A program made the translations under genes and the position numbers. From contig JADQBV010000258.1 of the NCBI GenBank assembly GCA_016278415.1, positions 1-48,727 on the forward strand: a stretch of DNA of 48,727 nucleotides, read 5' to 3'. The stretch comes from Halanaerobiales bacterium. GTDB lineage: Bacteria > Bacillota_F > Halanaerobiia > Halanaerobiales > DTU029. Below the pieces are notes generated by a model. The model was not told the DNA's origin. It made no database searches and worked only from the letters and a program-made list of their open reading frames with translations. Every line of letters starts with the position of its first letter. Within the stretch, counting starts at the first letter, position 1. Shown piece after piece: positions 8,248 to 16,474 of the stretch.

Positions 8248-9327
8248 ATGGAGGGTATAAAAGGGCTTAATAATCAAATTATAGATTGTTTTTTAGAAGA
8301 GGGAAACGATGCGATAATCAATAATGACTTCAGCTTATTAAAGGAGAAAATTAGTGCCTTATCCTATGATAGTGTACAATTGTTAATTGATTCCCTGCCT
8401 GACTATATAATATTGGTAGATTCAGATCACCATGTAGTTATGGCCAATAGTAAAGTGAAACATGATGGATATTCTCCAGAAGAAATACTTGGTGGGTATT
8501 GTCCAAAAGTTATACATGGATCAAATTCCCCTATACCTGAGTGTCCCCTAGAGGATGCTGTTGAATCGGGATGTTCAAAGGAAAGAGAATTTTATGATAA
8601 AAATACTAATAGGTGGTTTTTGTCTGTTGTTTATAAGACGCCTTTTATAAGTAATAGTAATAAGGACATATATTTTCATCAGTTGCAAGACATAACAGAT
8701 AGAAAAAAATCCAAGCAGGAATTAGAGCAAAGTATTGAAAAAATAAATAATATATTGGAGCAGGGTATTCAAGCTATTGTAAAGTTGGTTGAGAAAAGAG
8801 ATCCATATACTGCAGGTCATCAAAAGAATGTAAGCATTATAGCCAGAGAAATAGCTAAAGATATGGGTTTATCTGAGGATATAATTGAAACAGTTACTAT
8901 TGCTGGACTGCTGCATGATATAGGTAAAATTGTAGTCCCTATAGAGATTCTTAATAAACCATCAAAATTAAATAAACACGAGTTTAATTTGATTAAAATG
9001 CACCCAGTAGAGGGATACCAAATATTAAAGGATATAGAGTTTCCTAACCCAATTGCCGAAACAATTTTACATCACCATGAAAGGCTTGATGGTAGTGGTT
9101 ATCCTGATGATTTGTCTGGAGAAGATATTGAAATGTCAGCAAGGATAATAGGAGTAGCAGATGTAGTTGATGCTATGAGTAGTCATAGACCCTATCGCCC
9201 AGCCCTTGGTATTGATAAGGCTATAAAAGAATTATCAAAAAACAAAGGAATACTATATGATGAGAAGGTTGTAGATATTTGTATAGGGCTTTTTAGGAAT
9301 AAGAATTTTGATATATATTTAAAATAA
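8248..9327 (+). CDS. PAS-HD-GYP cyclic-di-GMP phosphodiesterase
   Basis: A 359-residue soluble signalling protein. Residues about 45-150 are a PAS domain with a cysteine/histidine pattern (G-Y-C-P-K-V-I-H-G then P-E-C-P) that in other anaerobe PAS domains suggests redox or metal sensing (inference). Residues about 165-355 are an HD-GYP domain: HDIGKI with His223-Asp224, L-H-H-H-E at about 274-278, D-G-S-G-Y-P, and the C-terminal A-D-V-V-D-A-M-S motif. HD-GYP proteins hydrolyse c-di-GMP to pGpG or GMP using a metal centre. The ATG is preceded by GAGGAGG. It has no membrane segment and is monocistronic, followed by a strong terminator. Confidence 0.9.
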   Translation: MEGIKGLNNQIIDCFLEEGNDAIINNDFSLLKEKISALSYDSVQLLIDSLPDYIILVDSDHHVVMANSKVKHDGYSPEEILGGYCPKVIHGSNSPIPECPLEDAVESGCSKEREFYDKNTNRWFLSVVYKTPFISNSNKDIYFHQLQDITDRKKSKQELEQSIEKINNILEQGIQAIVKLVEKRDPYTAGHQKNVSIIAREIAKDMGLSEDIIETVTIAGLLHDIGKIVVPIEILNKPSKLNKHEFNLIKMHPVEGYQILKDIEFPNPIAETILHHHERLDGSGYPDDLSGEDIEMSARIIGVADVVDAMSSHRPYRPALGIDKAIKELSKNKGILYDEKVVDICIGLFRNKNFDIYLK

Positions 9328-9398
9328 GTTTTTGTAGATTAGCTTGTAATCATATCTACTTTATTTCTTTCTTAGCTAGCTACATATAATATTCGTGA

Positions 9399-9437
9399 GA
9401 TCTTTGCTGCATCAACACTAGCAAAGATTCTTTTTTT
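9399..9437 (+). terminator. Intrinsic terminator of the HD-GYP gene
   Basis: GATCTTTGCT (9399-9408) pairs with AGCAAAGATT (9420-9429), with an 11-base loop and one G-T pair at the base. It is followed by CTTTTTTT, the classical form of an intrinsic terminator. Confidence 0.8.
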
Positions 9438-9500
9438 ATCTGATTAATTGAAGAAAACAGCATTGAAATTTTTTTCTGAATTTAGGTGATGAGGTCCATA

Positions 9501-9541
9501 TGATATTTATCACAGCAGAATGCTTAAGTATCTGTTATAAT
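9501..9541 (+). promoter_or_regulatory. FNR/CRP-like palindrome ahead of a -10 box
   Basis: TGAT-ATTT-ATCA at 9501-9512 is a perfect palindrome of the FNR core type (TTGAT-N4-ATCAA, outer bases A and C here). A consensus TATAAT lies at 9536-9541 with no recognisable -35 box. If transcription starts about seven bases after the -10 box, the palindrome centre falls near -41.5, the class II activator position. Assignment to an FNR or CRP family regulator is inferred. Confidence 0.45.
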
Positions 9542-9654
9542 TGAATATAAAGATAGAAGAATATTAGTTATAGAACTTTTGCATATAAGTCATTTATAAA
9601 GTCGTATTGAAAAATAAAAGGAACCTGGAAAATATAAATAGAGGAGGAAATGTT

Positions 9655-10500
9655 ATGGTACAGAGGAGAATTGTTGAGATAGATGAGGAAAAGTGTGATG
9701 GTTGTGGATTATGTATTCCTGCGTGTCATGAAGGGGCTATAGAGATTGTGGAGGGGAAAGCTCGTCTTCATGATGATAAGTTCTGTGATGGTATTGGTGA
9801 TTGTTTGGGTGAATGTCCTCAGGACGCTATTAAAATAATTGAACGTGATGCTGGCGAATATGATGAAATTGCTGTTCAAAAAAGAATGGATCAATTGGCA
9901 ACGGAAAACAATCATAGACTATCTAGTGAGGAAAATAATAGTAATCAAGGTGGATGCCCAGGTCTAAAGATGATGGATTTTCGTATTGAAGAAGATGAGA
10001 GTGAAGATGAATTGGACAAAGCAGATATTAAGGAAATAGCTAATATAGATATTAATCTAGCTAAAAAAGATGACAATAAAGGAGTCAAAAAAAACACTGT
10101 AGATACTGGTGATATAGAGATAAGTATAAAATCCCAACTTCAGCAATGGCCTGTCCAATTAATGCTGGTACCAGAAAATGCACCATATTTTGACGGAGCT
10201 GAATTATTACTAACTGCAGACTGTGTACCGCTAGCATATCCTGACTATCACCTTGATTTGTTAAAAGGGAAGGCTGTGGCAATGGGGTGTCCTAAATTAG
10301 ATGATAATAACTACTATACAGAAAAACTAAAATCAATTGTTAATCAAAATGATATCAAGGGGATTACTGTAGCTTTCATGGAAGTACCTTGTTGTACAGG
10401 TTTAGTTCGGGCGGCAGAAAAGGCTGTGCAAGAGTCAGGTAAAGACATTTGTATTAGTAAAGTAAAGATTGGTATTAAGGGAAATAAGGAGTTAATATAG
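9655..10500 (+). CDS. Ferredoxin-domain protein (two 4Fe-4S motifs) with C-terminal cysteine domain
   Basis: A 281-residue protein. I take ATG 9655 as start because GAGGAGG lies at 9641-9647; an upstream in-frame TTG at 9607 has no such site. Residues about 1-65 hold two ferredoxin motifs: C-D-G-C-G-L-C-x3-C, and C-D-G-I-G-D-C-L-G-E-C-P with unusual spacing. A charged acidic linker of about 60 residues follows, then a conserved domain (about 165-281) with Q-W-P-V-Q, A-x-C-V-P-L-A-Y, MGCPKLDD and VPCCTGL, whose cysteines may bind a further metal or cluster. This type is widespread in strict anaerobes; its electron partner is unknown. It stands alone and ends in a terminator. The function is redox in a general sense only. 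Confidence 0.75.
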   Translation: MVQRRIVEIDEEKCDGCGLCIPACHEGAIEIVEGKARLHDDKFCDGIGDCLGECPQDAIKIIERDAGEYDEIAVQKRMDQLATENNHRLSSEENNSNQGGCPGLKMMDFRIEEDESEDELDKADIKEIANIDINLAKKDDNKGVKKNTVDTGDIEISIKSQLQQWPVQLMLVPENAPYFDGAELLLTADCVPLAYPDYHLDLLKGKAVAMGCPKLDDNNYYTEKLKSIVNQNDIKGITVAFMEVPCCTGLVRAAEKAVQESGKDICISKVKIGIKGNKELI

Positions 10501-10579
10501 TTTTAAAGAAGATGTTTTTCAAAATATTTGAAGCCACTAATGAATCAAAAATACTATATAAAATCAATAACACCACTAT

Positions 10580-10619
10580 AGTCTTGTAGAGAGAATTATA
10601 TCCCTACAGGACTTTTTTA
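10580..10619 (+). terminator. Intrinsic terminator of the ferredoxin-domain gene
   Basis: AGTCTTGTAG (10580-10589) pairs with CTACAGGACT (10604-10613), with one G-T pair and a 14-base loop, and is followed by a run of T. Confidence 0.8.
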
Positions 10620-10715
10620 TATTGATTTATAATTACGGAAAGCCCCATATGATAGAAATAAGATAGATGTAGCAAAGATAAATAATATTAAGATTCTCCC
10701 ATAGGCACATGTAAT

Positions 10716-10760
10716 TTGACTTAGACTAGTTTATTTAGTATAATATGGAAAGCGTTTGTA
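10716..10760 (+). promoter_or_regulatory. Promoter of the M16 peptidase operon with overlapping cre-like site
   Basis: TTGACT (10716-10721), a 17-base spacer and TATAAT (10739-10744) form a strong SigA-type promoter. GGAAAGCGTTTGTA (10747-10760) matches 12 of 14 positions of the Bacillus cre consensus (TGWAARCGYTWNCW) and lies where transcription would start, a repressing position for CcpA-type regulators. The promoter is well supported; the cre call is tentative. Confidence 0.55.
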
Positions 10761-10914
10761 GTACAGGACCTTGTTATCAAAAAAATCAAGTAAAGGGCAT
10801 ATAATTATTTCTTATATCATAATTATAGTTGTGTAATCATCTGCATAATGGTTATATATGCTTAAAAAGTACTACATTTAGATTTTTAAATATTAAATAC
10901 GGGAGATGGTATAT

Positions 10915-12300
10915 TTGAAACTAATCAAGAATTACTTTGTGAAATTTTTATTGATGTTTTTATTTATTATTCTTGCGCAGAGTGTAGTAAGTGCTGCAAC
11001 GGATACTAATGATATCAATGATGATATTTTTATTCCAGAAGTTAATTATTCATATCACGAGCTAGAAAACGGTTTGCAAGTATATGTTTTTGAAGACCAT
11101 AAAGTACCAATGGTTAAGGTTGGAATCTGGTATAAAGTCGGGGCTCTAAATGAACGCGAAGGAATCACTGGTATTTCTCATGCCCTGGAACATGCAATGT
11201 TTTTAGGAACAAAGACCCTTAAAAAAGATCAAGTACATAGTTTAGTCAAAAAGGTAGGTGGAAGTAATAATGCCAGCACTGGATACAATATAACTCGTTA
11301 TTATGAACAACTACCATCTACAAGTATGGAATTGGCATTTGCAATAGAAGCAGATAGAATGGCAAATCTACTAATTGATCAAGGAGAATTCGATAGAGAG
11401 AAAGATGTATTAATGCAGGAAAGAAGAAGACGAATTGAAAATAATGCCTTTAATTCAGCCTATGAGATAATTAAAGCTGAGGCATTTAAGGAATCAGGCT
11501 TACATCATGAGATAGTTGGTTGGATGAAAGACTTAAAAAATTTAACACCTGAAAAGGTTCAGGAGTATTACCAACAGTTTTATGCCCCTAATAATGCGGT
11601 TCTAGTTGTTTCTGGTGATGCTGACCCAAATGAAGTTTTTGAATTAGCAAATAAATATTTTGGAGATTATAAACCTGTAGAGATTCAAAGCAATTTAGTC
11701 ATAGAACCTAAACAGGAAAAAGAAAGAACGATTACGGTTGAAAAAATAACTAGAGTACCATATATACTTATGCTTTATAAAACCCCTGAGGGTAATCATG
11801 AGGATATAATGCCTATTAAATTCTTGTTAAATATACTGGTTAATAAACCTAATTCAAAGGTAAACTTAGAGTTAAAGATGAATAAAGAGATATTATTAGC
11901 TGCTGGTGCTGGGATTAGAGAACTACCAATACCGGCTTATACAGAAGTTATCTTAGTACCAACTTCCGAAGGTAAGATACAGGAGGTACAAAAGGGTTTT
12001 GAAGAAGAATTAGCAAAGCTTATAAAAAATGGTATAGACCCAGAGGAGATTCAAATAATAAAGAAATCAGTTTTAAAGGAATTGGTATTTAGTCAGCGAG
12101 ATGTATTAAGTTTTGCCGGAAGTGTGGTTGCTGGGGAAGTTACTTATGGTGATAGGGAATTATATAAAAAGAGATATCAACAAATAAAGGATATAACAGA
12201 GGAAGATATTATTCGAGTGGCTAAAGAATACTTTATAAGAAAGAAAAGAACTGTAGGATATATTGTTCCTCAAAAAGCAGAAGAAGGTGAAGTTAAATGA
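10915..12300 (+). CDS. Secreted M16 zinc peptidase, catalytic subunit
   Basis: A 461-residue M16 (pitrilysin/PqqL/mitochondrial processing peptidase) family protein. I prefer TTG 10915, which lies eight bases after GGGAG; the ATG at 10906 is too close to that site. An N-terminal signal peptide (helix followed by QSVVSAA) points to export. The inverted zinc motif H-A-L-E-H at 89-93 (His89, Glu92, His93) and Glu169, 76 residues after His93, complete the HxxEH-x75-E active site. The second M16 domain follows from about residue 200. Its stop overlaps the ATG of the next M16 gene, and such neighbours normally form a heterodimer with one active and one structural subunit. Location is probably periplasmic in a diderm cell. 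Confidence 0.88.
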   Translation: MKLIKNYFVKFLLMFLFIILAQSVVSAATDTNDINDDIFIPEVNYSYHELENGLQVYVFEDHKVPMVKVGIWYKVGALNEREGITGISHALEHAMFLGTKTLKKDQVHSLVKKVGGSNNASTGYNITRYYEQLPSTSMELAFAIEADRMANLLIDQGEFDREKDVLMQERRRRIENNAFNSAYEIIKAEAFKESGLHHEIVGWMKDLKNLTPEKVQEYYQQFYAPNNAVLVVSGDADPNEVFELANKYFGDYKPVEIQSNLVIEPKQEKERTITVEKITRVPYILMLYKTPEGNHEDIMPIKFLLNILVNKPNSKVNLELKMNKEILLAAGAGIRELPIPAYTEVILVPTSEGKIQEVQKGFEEELAKLIKNGIDPEEIQIIKKSVLKELVFSQRDVLSFAGSVVAGEVTYGDRELYKKRYQQIKDITEEDIIRVAKEYFIRKKRTVGYIVPQKAEEGEVK

Positions 12301-13784
12301 AGAAAGGACTAAAGAGTTTTATTTTTGTTTTACTAATCTTACAATTACTTATTACATTTAATGTTATTGCTGAAGTAGAATTTAGTCAGGAACTTTACGA
12401 AAAGTTATCCAATAATGTTAATAAGATACCACATATAGATATAACTGGGGATTATGAGAGGGTTGAATTTGACAATGGCATGGTTGTTTACCTAATGGAA
12501 GACCATGAACTTCCTTTAATAATGGTTAGTGGATATATAAAGGGTGGTAGGAGTCAGGAAATTGCTGAATTAGCCGGCATCTCAGATTTTATGGTAGATA
12601 TGATGAATACAGGTACAAAACAGTATGGTGAACGGGAGTTGGATTATTACAAACAACTTAATGCAATCAGTTTTGGGCTAAGTGTAAGTGATAATAGTTA
12701 TAGCTTTGGTGGATCTGCCTTAATATCGGAAAAGGATGAATTGATTTCTTTAGCAGCCGATATTTTAAAGAATCCTAATTTCAAGGCGAACTATTACAAT
12801 AGGATATTGAATGAATGGGTTAGGAGTTTACAACAATCTAAAACACAAGAAGGTAGTCTGGCAAATATGTATTTTTATAATAACATTTTTAATGACCATC
12901 CATATTCTTATAGTACTAATTATGATTTGAGACTTGCTGCCCTGAAGAACATTAATGCTACTACTTTAAGTGAATATTATCAAGCCAATATAATCCCTAA
13001 CAATACTATTTTTATAGTTTATGGTGATATAGATACAAATGGTATGGTGAAACAACTTAAAAAATCATTTGCAGATTGGGAAAGTAAGGAAAGTGAATTA
13101 AGAGAACCAGGGCTTAATATTGACGAAAGTATTTACAATAAAATAATACTCGTTAATAAACCAGATGCAACTCAAGCTAGAATAAAAATGGGCTATAACT
13201 TTTATTCTGAAGATTATTTTGATAAAAACCTTAAAGAAAAAGTATCTTTCAAGATAGCTAATGCAATATATGGTGGAGGCGATTTTGAGAGTTACTTATT
13301 GAAAGAAATAAGGTCTGAAAAAGGTTATGCTTATGATATTAGTTCAGGGTTTTTTAATAGCCCACTAGGTGGGGCATATTATATTAATACAGGTGTTAAA
13401 CCTGATAAAGCCTATGATACAATCATGTCTGCTAGAAAGATAATGACAGATTTAAGCATAGGAAAAATCAACTTTAAGAAAGAGGAAGTCTTTGAAATCA
13501 TTAATCAATGGAATGCATATATTCCAGAAAGCTATAAAAACAAAAGTGATATTTTAAATTATATCATTAGTACTGTTGAAATAGATGGTAGGGATAAAAA
13601 TTATATAAACAATTATATCCAAGAATATAATAAAGTGACTGCTGAAGATGTCCAGGAGGCTTTTTCAACACATGTATATCCTGATAAGTTTTTCACAGTA
13701 ATTGTGGGTAAAGTAAGTGATATTTTGCCTCAATTCAAAGAGAAAGGAATTGAAGTTCAGGTAATTAATAATTTTGGTAACTAG
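12297..13784 (+). CDS. Secreted M16 peptidase, non-catalytic partner
   Basis: A 495-residue M16-family protein with an N-terminal signal peptide, overlapping the catalytic subunit by four bases (ATGA). Where the zinc motif should be it reads A-G-I-S-D-F-M-V-D-M, so the HxxEH histidines and glutamate are gone. In the C-terminal domain the family's substrate-binding Arg...Tyr region is kept (I-R-S-E-K-G-Y-A-Y-D, about residues 340-350). It is therefore the structural partner of the preceding subunit, as in other bacterial M16B pairs. Substrate is unknown; peptide processing or scavenging outside the cytoplasm is likely. A 46-bp palindrome follows the gene. Confidence 0.87.
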   Translation: MKKGLKSFIFVLLILQLLITFNVIAEVEFSQELYEKLSNNVNKIPHIDITGDYERVEFDNGMVVYLMEDHELPLIMVSGYIKGGRSQEIAELAGISDFMVDMMNTGTKQYGERELDYYKQLNAISFGLSVSDNSYSFGGSALISEKDELISLAADILKNPNFKANYYNRILNEWVRSLQQSKTQEGSLANMYFYNNIFNDHPYSYSTNYDLRLAALKNINATTLSEYYQANIIPNNTIFIVYGDIDTNGMVKQLKKSFADWESKESELREPGLNIDESIYNKIILVNKPDATQARIKMGYNFYSEDYFDKNLKEKVSFKIANAIYGGGDFESYLLKEIRSEKGYAYDISSGFFNSPLGGAYYINTGVKPDKAYDTIMSARKIMTDLSIGKINFKKEEVFEIINQWNAYIPESYKNKSDILNYIISTVEIDGRDKNYINNYIQEYNKVTAEDVQEAFSTHVYPDKFFTVIVGKVSDILPQFKEKGIEVQVINNFGN

Positions 13785-13836
13785 ATGATATTGTAAGGTC
13801 ACTTCAAAAGAGGTGCTTTTATAATAAAATATTGAT

Positions 13837-13882
13837 AATAGTCCCAAAGTAAACAAGTTAACTTGTTTACTTTGGGACTATT
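13837..13882. repeat. Perfect 46-bp palindrome, probable terminator
   Basis: Bases 13837-13859 and 13860-13882 are perfect 23-base reverse complements with no spacer (core ACAAGTTAACTTGT, ends TAGTCCC and GGGACTA). It lies 52 bases after the M16 operon and about 170 bases before the next gene. In RNA it would fold into a stem of about 21 bp with a tetraloop, followed by TTTAG, so termination or 3'-end protection is the simplest role. Confidence 0.75.
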
Positions 13883-14050
13883 TAGTATAAAGATGTATAA
13901 TATCAACAAATTTTAAACATAAAGGCTATCTTTTTTATGTACTTTGTATATAGTTTAATTATTGTGTTACTTATATAATGTAATTGATTGAAGAGAATTG
14001 CAACGGATTTTAATAAAATAAGAATATAATAATTTAAAGAAGGTGAATTT

Positions 14051-15049
14051 ATGAGTTTGCAAATATTAGATACCACATTGAGAGATGGTAGTAATGCGAT
14101 TAACTTTAAATTTGGAAGAGATTTAACAAGAAATATTTTACGGGGATTAGAAGAGGCCGGGGTTGAATTAATAGAGATGGGTCACGGACTGGGATTGGGT
14201 GCCCATATTAATAGTGGGAAACCGGCTAGTTTAAGTGATGAAGAGTATATGTCTATAGCAGCAGAATCACTTAAAAAAAGTAAATTTGGTTTTTTAGTAG
14301 CTAAAAAATTCGGTGGCAAAAAGGATATAGAATTGGCAGCAAGCAGGGGAGCCGGTTTTATTAGAATTGCATCAAATATAACAGAAGTAGACCAGGTTGA
14401 AGAGATGGTGAAATATGCAAAGGATCAGGGATTATTTGTATTAATTGCATTAATGAAATCATATGCACTAAAGCCAGGTGCAGAATATATAGAGGTGCTT
14501 CAAAAATTAGATAAGTGGGGTGCCGATTTAGCTACGTTGATGGATTCAGCCGGATATATGACACCTGAAGATGTTTCTGAGTATATTGTAAAGGGTAAAG
14601 TTAATACAAATATAAAAATTGGATTTCATGCCCATAATAATCTACAACTGGCTATTGCTAATACACTTAGTGCTATTAAATCTGGAGCTGATTCAGTTGA
14701 TGCTAGTATTGGTGGCCTGGGTCGAAGTTCAGGAAATGCCCCCATAGAAATTTTAGCGGTATTGGCTAAAAGGTATGGATGGAATATTGATATTGATTTT
14801 AAAAAATTATCTGATATGCAGGAGCAATATATCTACCCATTGATTAAAGAGGAGAATCGCTTTTCCAGTGAAGCGATAACCTTCGGTACAGCTGGTTTTC
14901 ATTCAAGCTTCTTTAATTTGATTAAAGATGTTAATAAAAAATATCCTCAATTAGATTATCGGGATATTATATTAGCGGTAAGTATTCGGGAAAAAGTGAA
15001 TTTAACTGAGGATTTGATTGAGGAAGTTATAAAGAAAGACCTTCTATAA
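14051..15049 (+). CDS. DRE-TIM metallolyase, 4-hydroxy-2-oxoacid aldolase-like
   Basis: A 332-residue HMGL-like/DRE-TIM barrel protein. LDTTLRDG (residues 6-13) carries the metal-binding Asp and the Arg-Asp pair, G-F-H-A-H-N-N (about 196-202) the two metal histidines, and G-L-G-R-S-S-G-N-A the glycine-rich segment. It most resembles 4-hydroxy-2-oxovalerate aldolases (DmpG/BphI), which split 4-hydroxy-2-oxo acids into pyruvate and an aldehyde. Those enzymes normally sit beside an acylating aldehyde dehydrogenase (DmpF); none is encoded next to this gene, and it stands alone before lacI. A role in sugar-acid breakdown is possible but inferred. GAAGGTG precedes the ATG. Confidence 0.72.
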   Translation: MSLQILDTTLRDGSNAINFKFGRDLTRNILRGLEEAGVELIEMGHGLGLGAHINSGKPASLSDEEYMSIAAESLKKSKFGFLVAKKFGGKKDIELAASRGAGFIRIASNITEVDQVEEMVKYAKDQGLFVLIALMKSYALKPGAEYIEVLQKLDKWGADLATLMDSAGYMTPEDVSEYIVKGKVNTNIKIGFHAHNNLQLAIANTLSAIKSGADSVDASIGGLGRSSGNAPIEILAVLAKRYGWNIDIDFKKLSDMQEQYIYPLIKEENRFSSEAITFGTAGFHSSFFNLIKDVNKKYPQLDYRDIILAVSIREKVNLTEDLIEEVIKKDLL

Positions 15050-15217
15050 TATACAGATAATTTAGCTTGGTATAATAAAGATTGTATAATTAAACCTTAA
15101 CTTAAATGCACAGCTTTATAGATATTGTTTTAATAACTGCTTGCAGAACTCTGTGAGCAGTTTAATTGTTATAAGTACATTATAACAAAAAGATAGAAAT
15201 CAATGTAAAATTTTTTC

Positions 15218-15267
15218 TTGAACTCACATAGATTATATATTATAATTATAGTTGAAAACCTTTTCAA
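15218..15267 (+). promoter_or_regulatory. lacI promoter with overlapping operator palindrome
   Basis: TTGAAC (15218-15223), a 17-base spacer and TATAAT (15241-15246) form a strong promoter. Six bases later TTGAAAAC-CTTTTCAA (15252-15267) is a palindrome of seven paired bases per side around a CC centre, of the form bound by LacI-family repressors. It covers the likely start of transcription, so the LacI protein encoded next probably represses its own gene. Confidence 0.65.
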
Positions 15268-15284
15268 AAGAGATGAGGTGAATA

Positions 15285-16295
15285 ATGACTTCTATTATTG
15301 ATGTTGCTAAGTTTGCAGGGGTATCTATATCAACAGTTTCAAGGGTGATGAATGACCATCCTAATGTTTCGGAGGGAAAAAGGCGAGCTGTTATTGATGC
15401 AGTTAAAGAATTAAATTATGTACCAAATGCACTTGCCCAGGGTTTGGTTAAAAAGAAGACTAATTCTATTGCCATACTTATTTCAGATATAACAAATATA
15501 TATTATGCATATTTAGTCAAAAGTATTGAGGAAACTTTAAATGCAAAAGGATATCATATTTTAATTGGCAATACTGAATGGAATAATAATAAAGAAAAAG
15601 AATATATACAATATATGTTACAGAAACAGGTTGATGGTTTTATCCTGGTGTCCTCTACTCTTGATAAAGATTATCTGGATAAGTTAGTTACTTATGGAGT
15701 ACCGATAGTTATGTTTGATAGAGAGAGTCAGGTTGATAGGATTGATTATATTAGAGTCGATGACTTTCGAGGGGGTTATATTGCTGGCGAGCATTTAATT
15801 AAATGTGGCTATAAAAATATAATACACCTTTCTGGCTTAAATGGCCTAGCTTCAGCAGAAGATCGAAAGAAAGGTATAATACAGTCTATTAAAGATGCTA
15901 ATTTTGATAAAGATAATTATAAAGTTGTTCAAGGAGCTTATACAGAAGAATCAGGTATAAGAATTATGAATAGTTTACTAGATGAGGTCAAGACAAAGGG
16001 GTCGCATGGTATCTTTGCAGCTAATGATGCTATGGCATTAGGGGTTTTAAAGGTACTTAATGATAATGGTGTAGACTGCCCTGGGGAAGTCGGACTAGTC
16101 GGATTTGATAATATAAGCTTTACTCAATATACAAATCCACCATTAACTACAATCGAAAGACCTATTAGTAAGATAGGTAATATTGCAGCAGAAATAATTT
16201 TACAGAGAATTGATACTGAAAAACATTCATATAATAATCAATATCAAAGTATTAACTTAGATGTTAAATTAGTAAAAAGGGGTTCTACCAAATAA
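15285..16295 (+). CDS. LacI-family transcriptional regulator
   Basis: A 336-residue LacI/GalR-type regulator. Residues 1-50 form the helix-turn-helix and hinge (IIDVAKFAGVSISTVSRVMN, then Y-V-P-N-A-L-A-Q-G-L), and residues about 60-336 the periplasmic-binding-protein-like sensor, with L-T-T-I-E-R-P near the C-terminus. It is followed by 6-phosphogluconate dehydrogenase, a sugar-acid kinase and mannonate dehydratase, so a sugar acid or its phosphate is the likely ligand. An operator-like palindrome covers its own start of transcription. Which target genes it controls cannot be settled, because I found no second good copy of that palindrome in the window. Confidence 0.9.
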   Translation: MTSIIDVAKFAGVSISTVSRVMNDHPNVSEGKRRAVIDAVKELNYVPNALAQGLVKKKTNSIAILISDITNIYYAYLVKSIEETLNAKGYHILIGNTEWNNNKEKEYIQYMLQKQVDGFILVSSTLDKDYLDKLVTYGVPIVMFDRESQVDRIDYIRVDDFRGGYIAGEHLIKCGYKNIIHLSGLNGLASAEDRKKGIIQSIKDANFDKDNYKVVQGAYTEESGIRIMNSLLDEVKTKGSHGIFAANDAMALGVLKVLNDNGVDCPGEVGLVGFDNISFTQYTNPPLTTIERPISKIGNIAAEIILQRIDTEKHSYNNQYQSINLDVKLVKRGSTK

Positions 16296-16474
16296 TAAGG
16301 TATTTCATAACGCTGTAGCTATTGGGTATGATAAAGAAAATGATTGATTTAGAAATGACTGACTATTATTCTGGGAAAAGACTAAAAAGAATTTCAATAG
16401 GATTTCAATATTAATAGTCATACATATGCAACAAAATTGTGTTTTTAATAAAAGTAAAATAGGAGGGTTGTCTT

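Larger units (their letters stand above)
9328..9654. other. Intergenic region between HD-GYP gene and ferredoxin gene
   Basis: 327 bases without a gene. It holds the HD-GYP terminator (9399-9437), then an FNR/CRP-family-like palindrome (9501-9512), a TATAAT (9536-9541) and the ribosome binding site of the ferredoxin gene. Confidence 0.7.
10501..10914. other. Intergenic region with terminator, promoter and cre-like site
   Basis: 414 bases up to the chosen TTG start at 10915. It contains the ferredoxin terminator (10580-10619), a near-consensus promoter (10716-10744), a cre-like sequence at the expected start of transcription and a leader of about 160 bases in which I see no gene. Confidence 0.7.
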
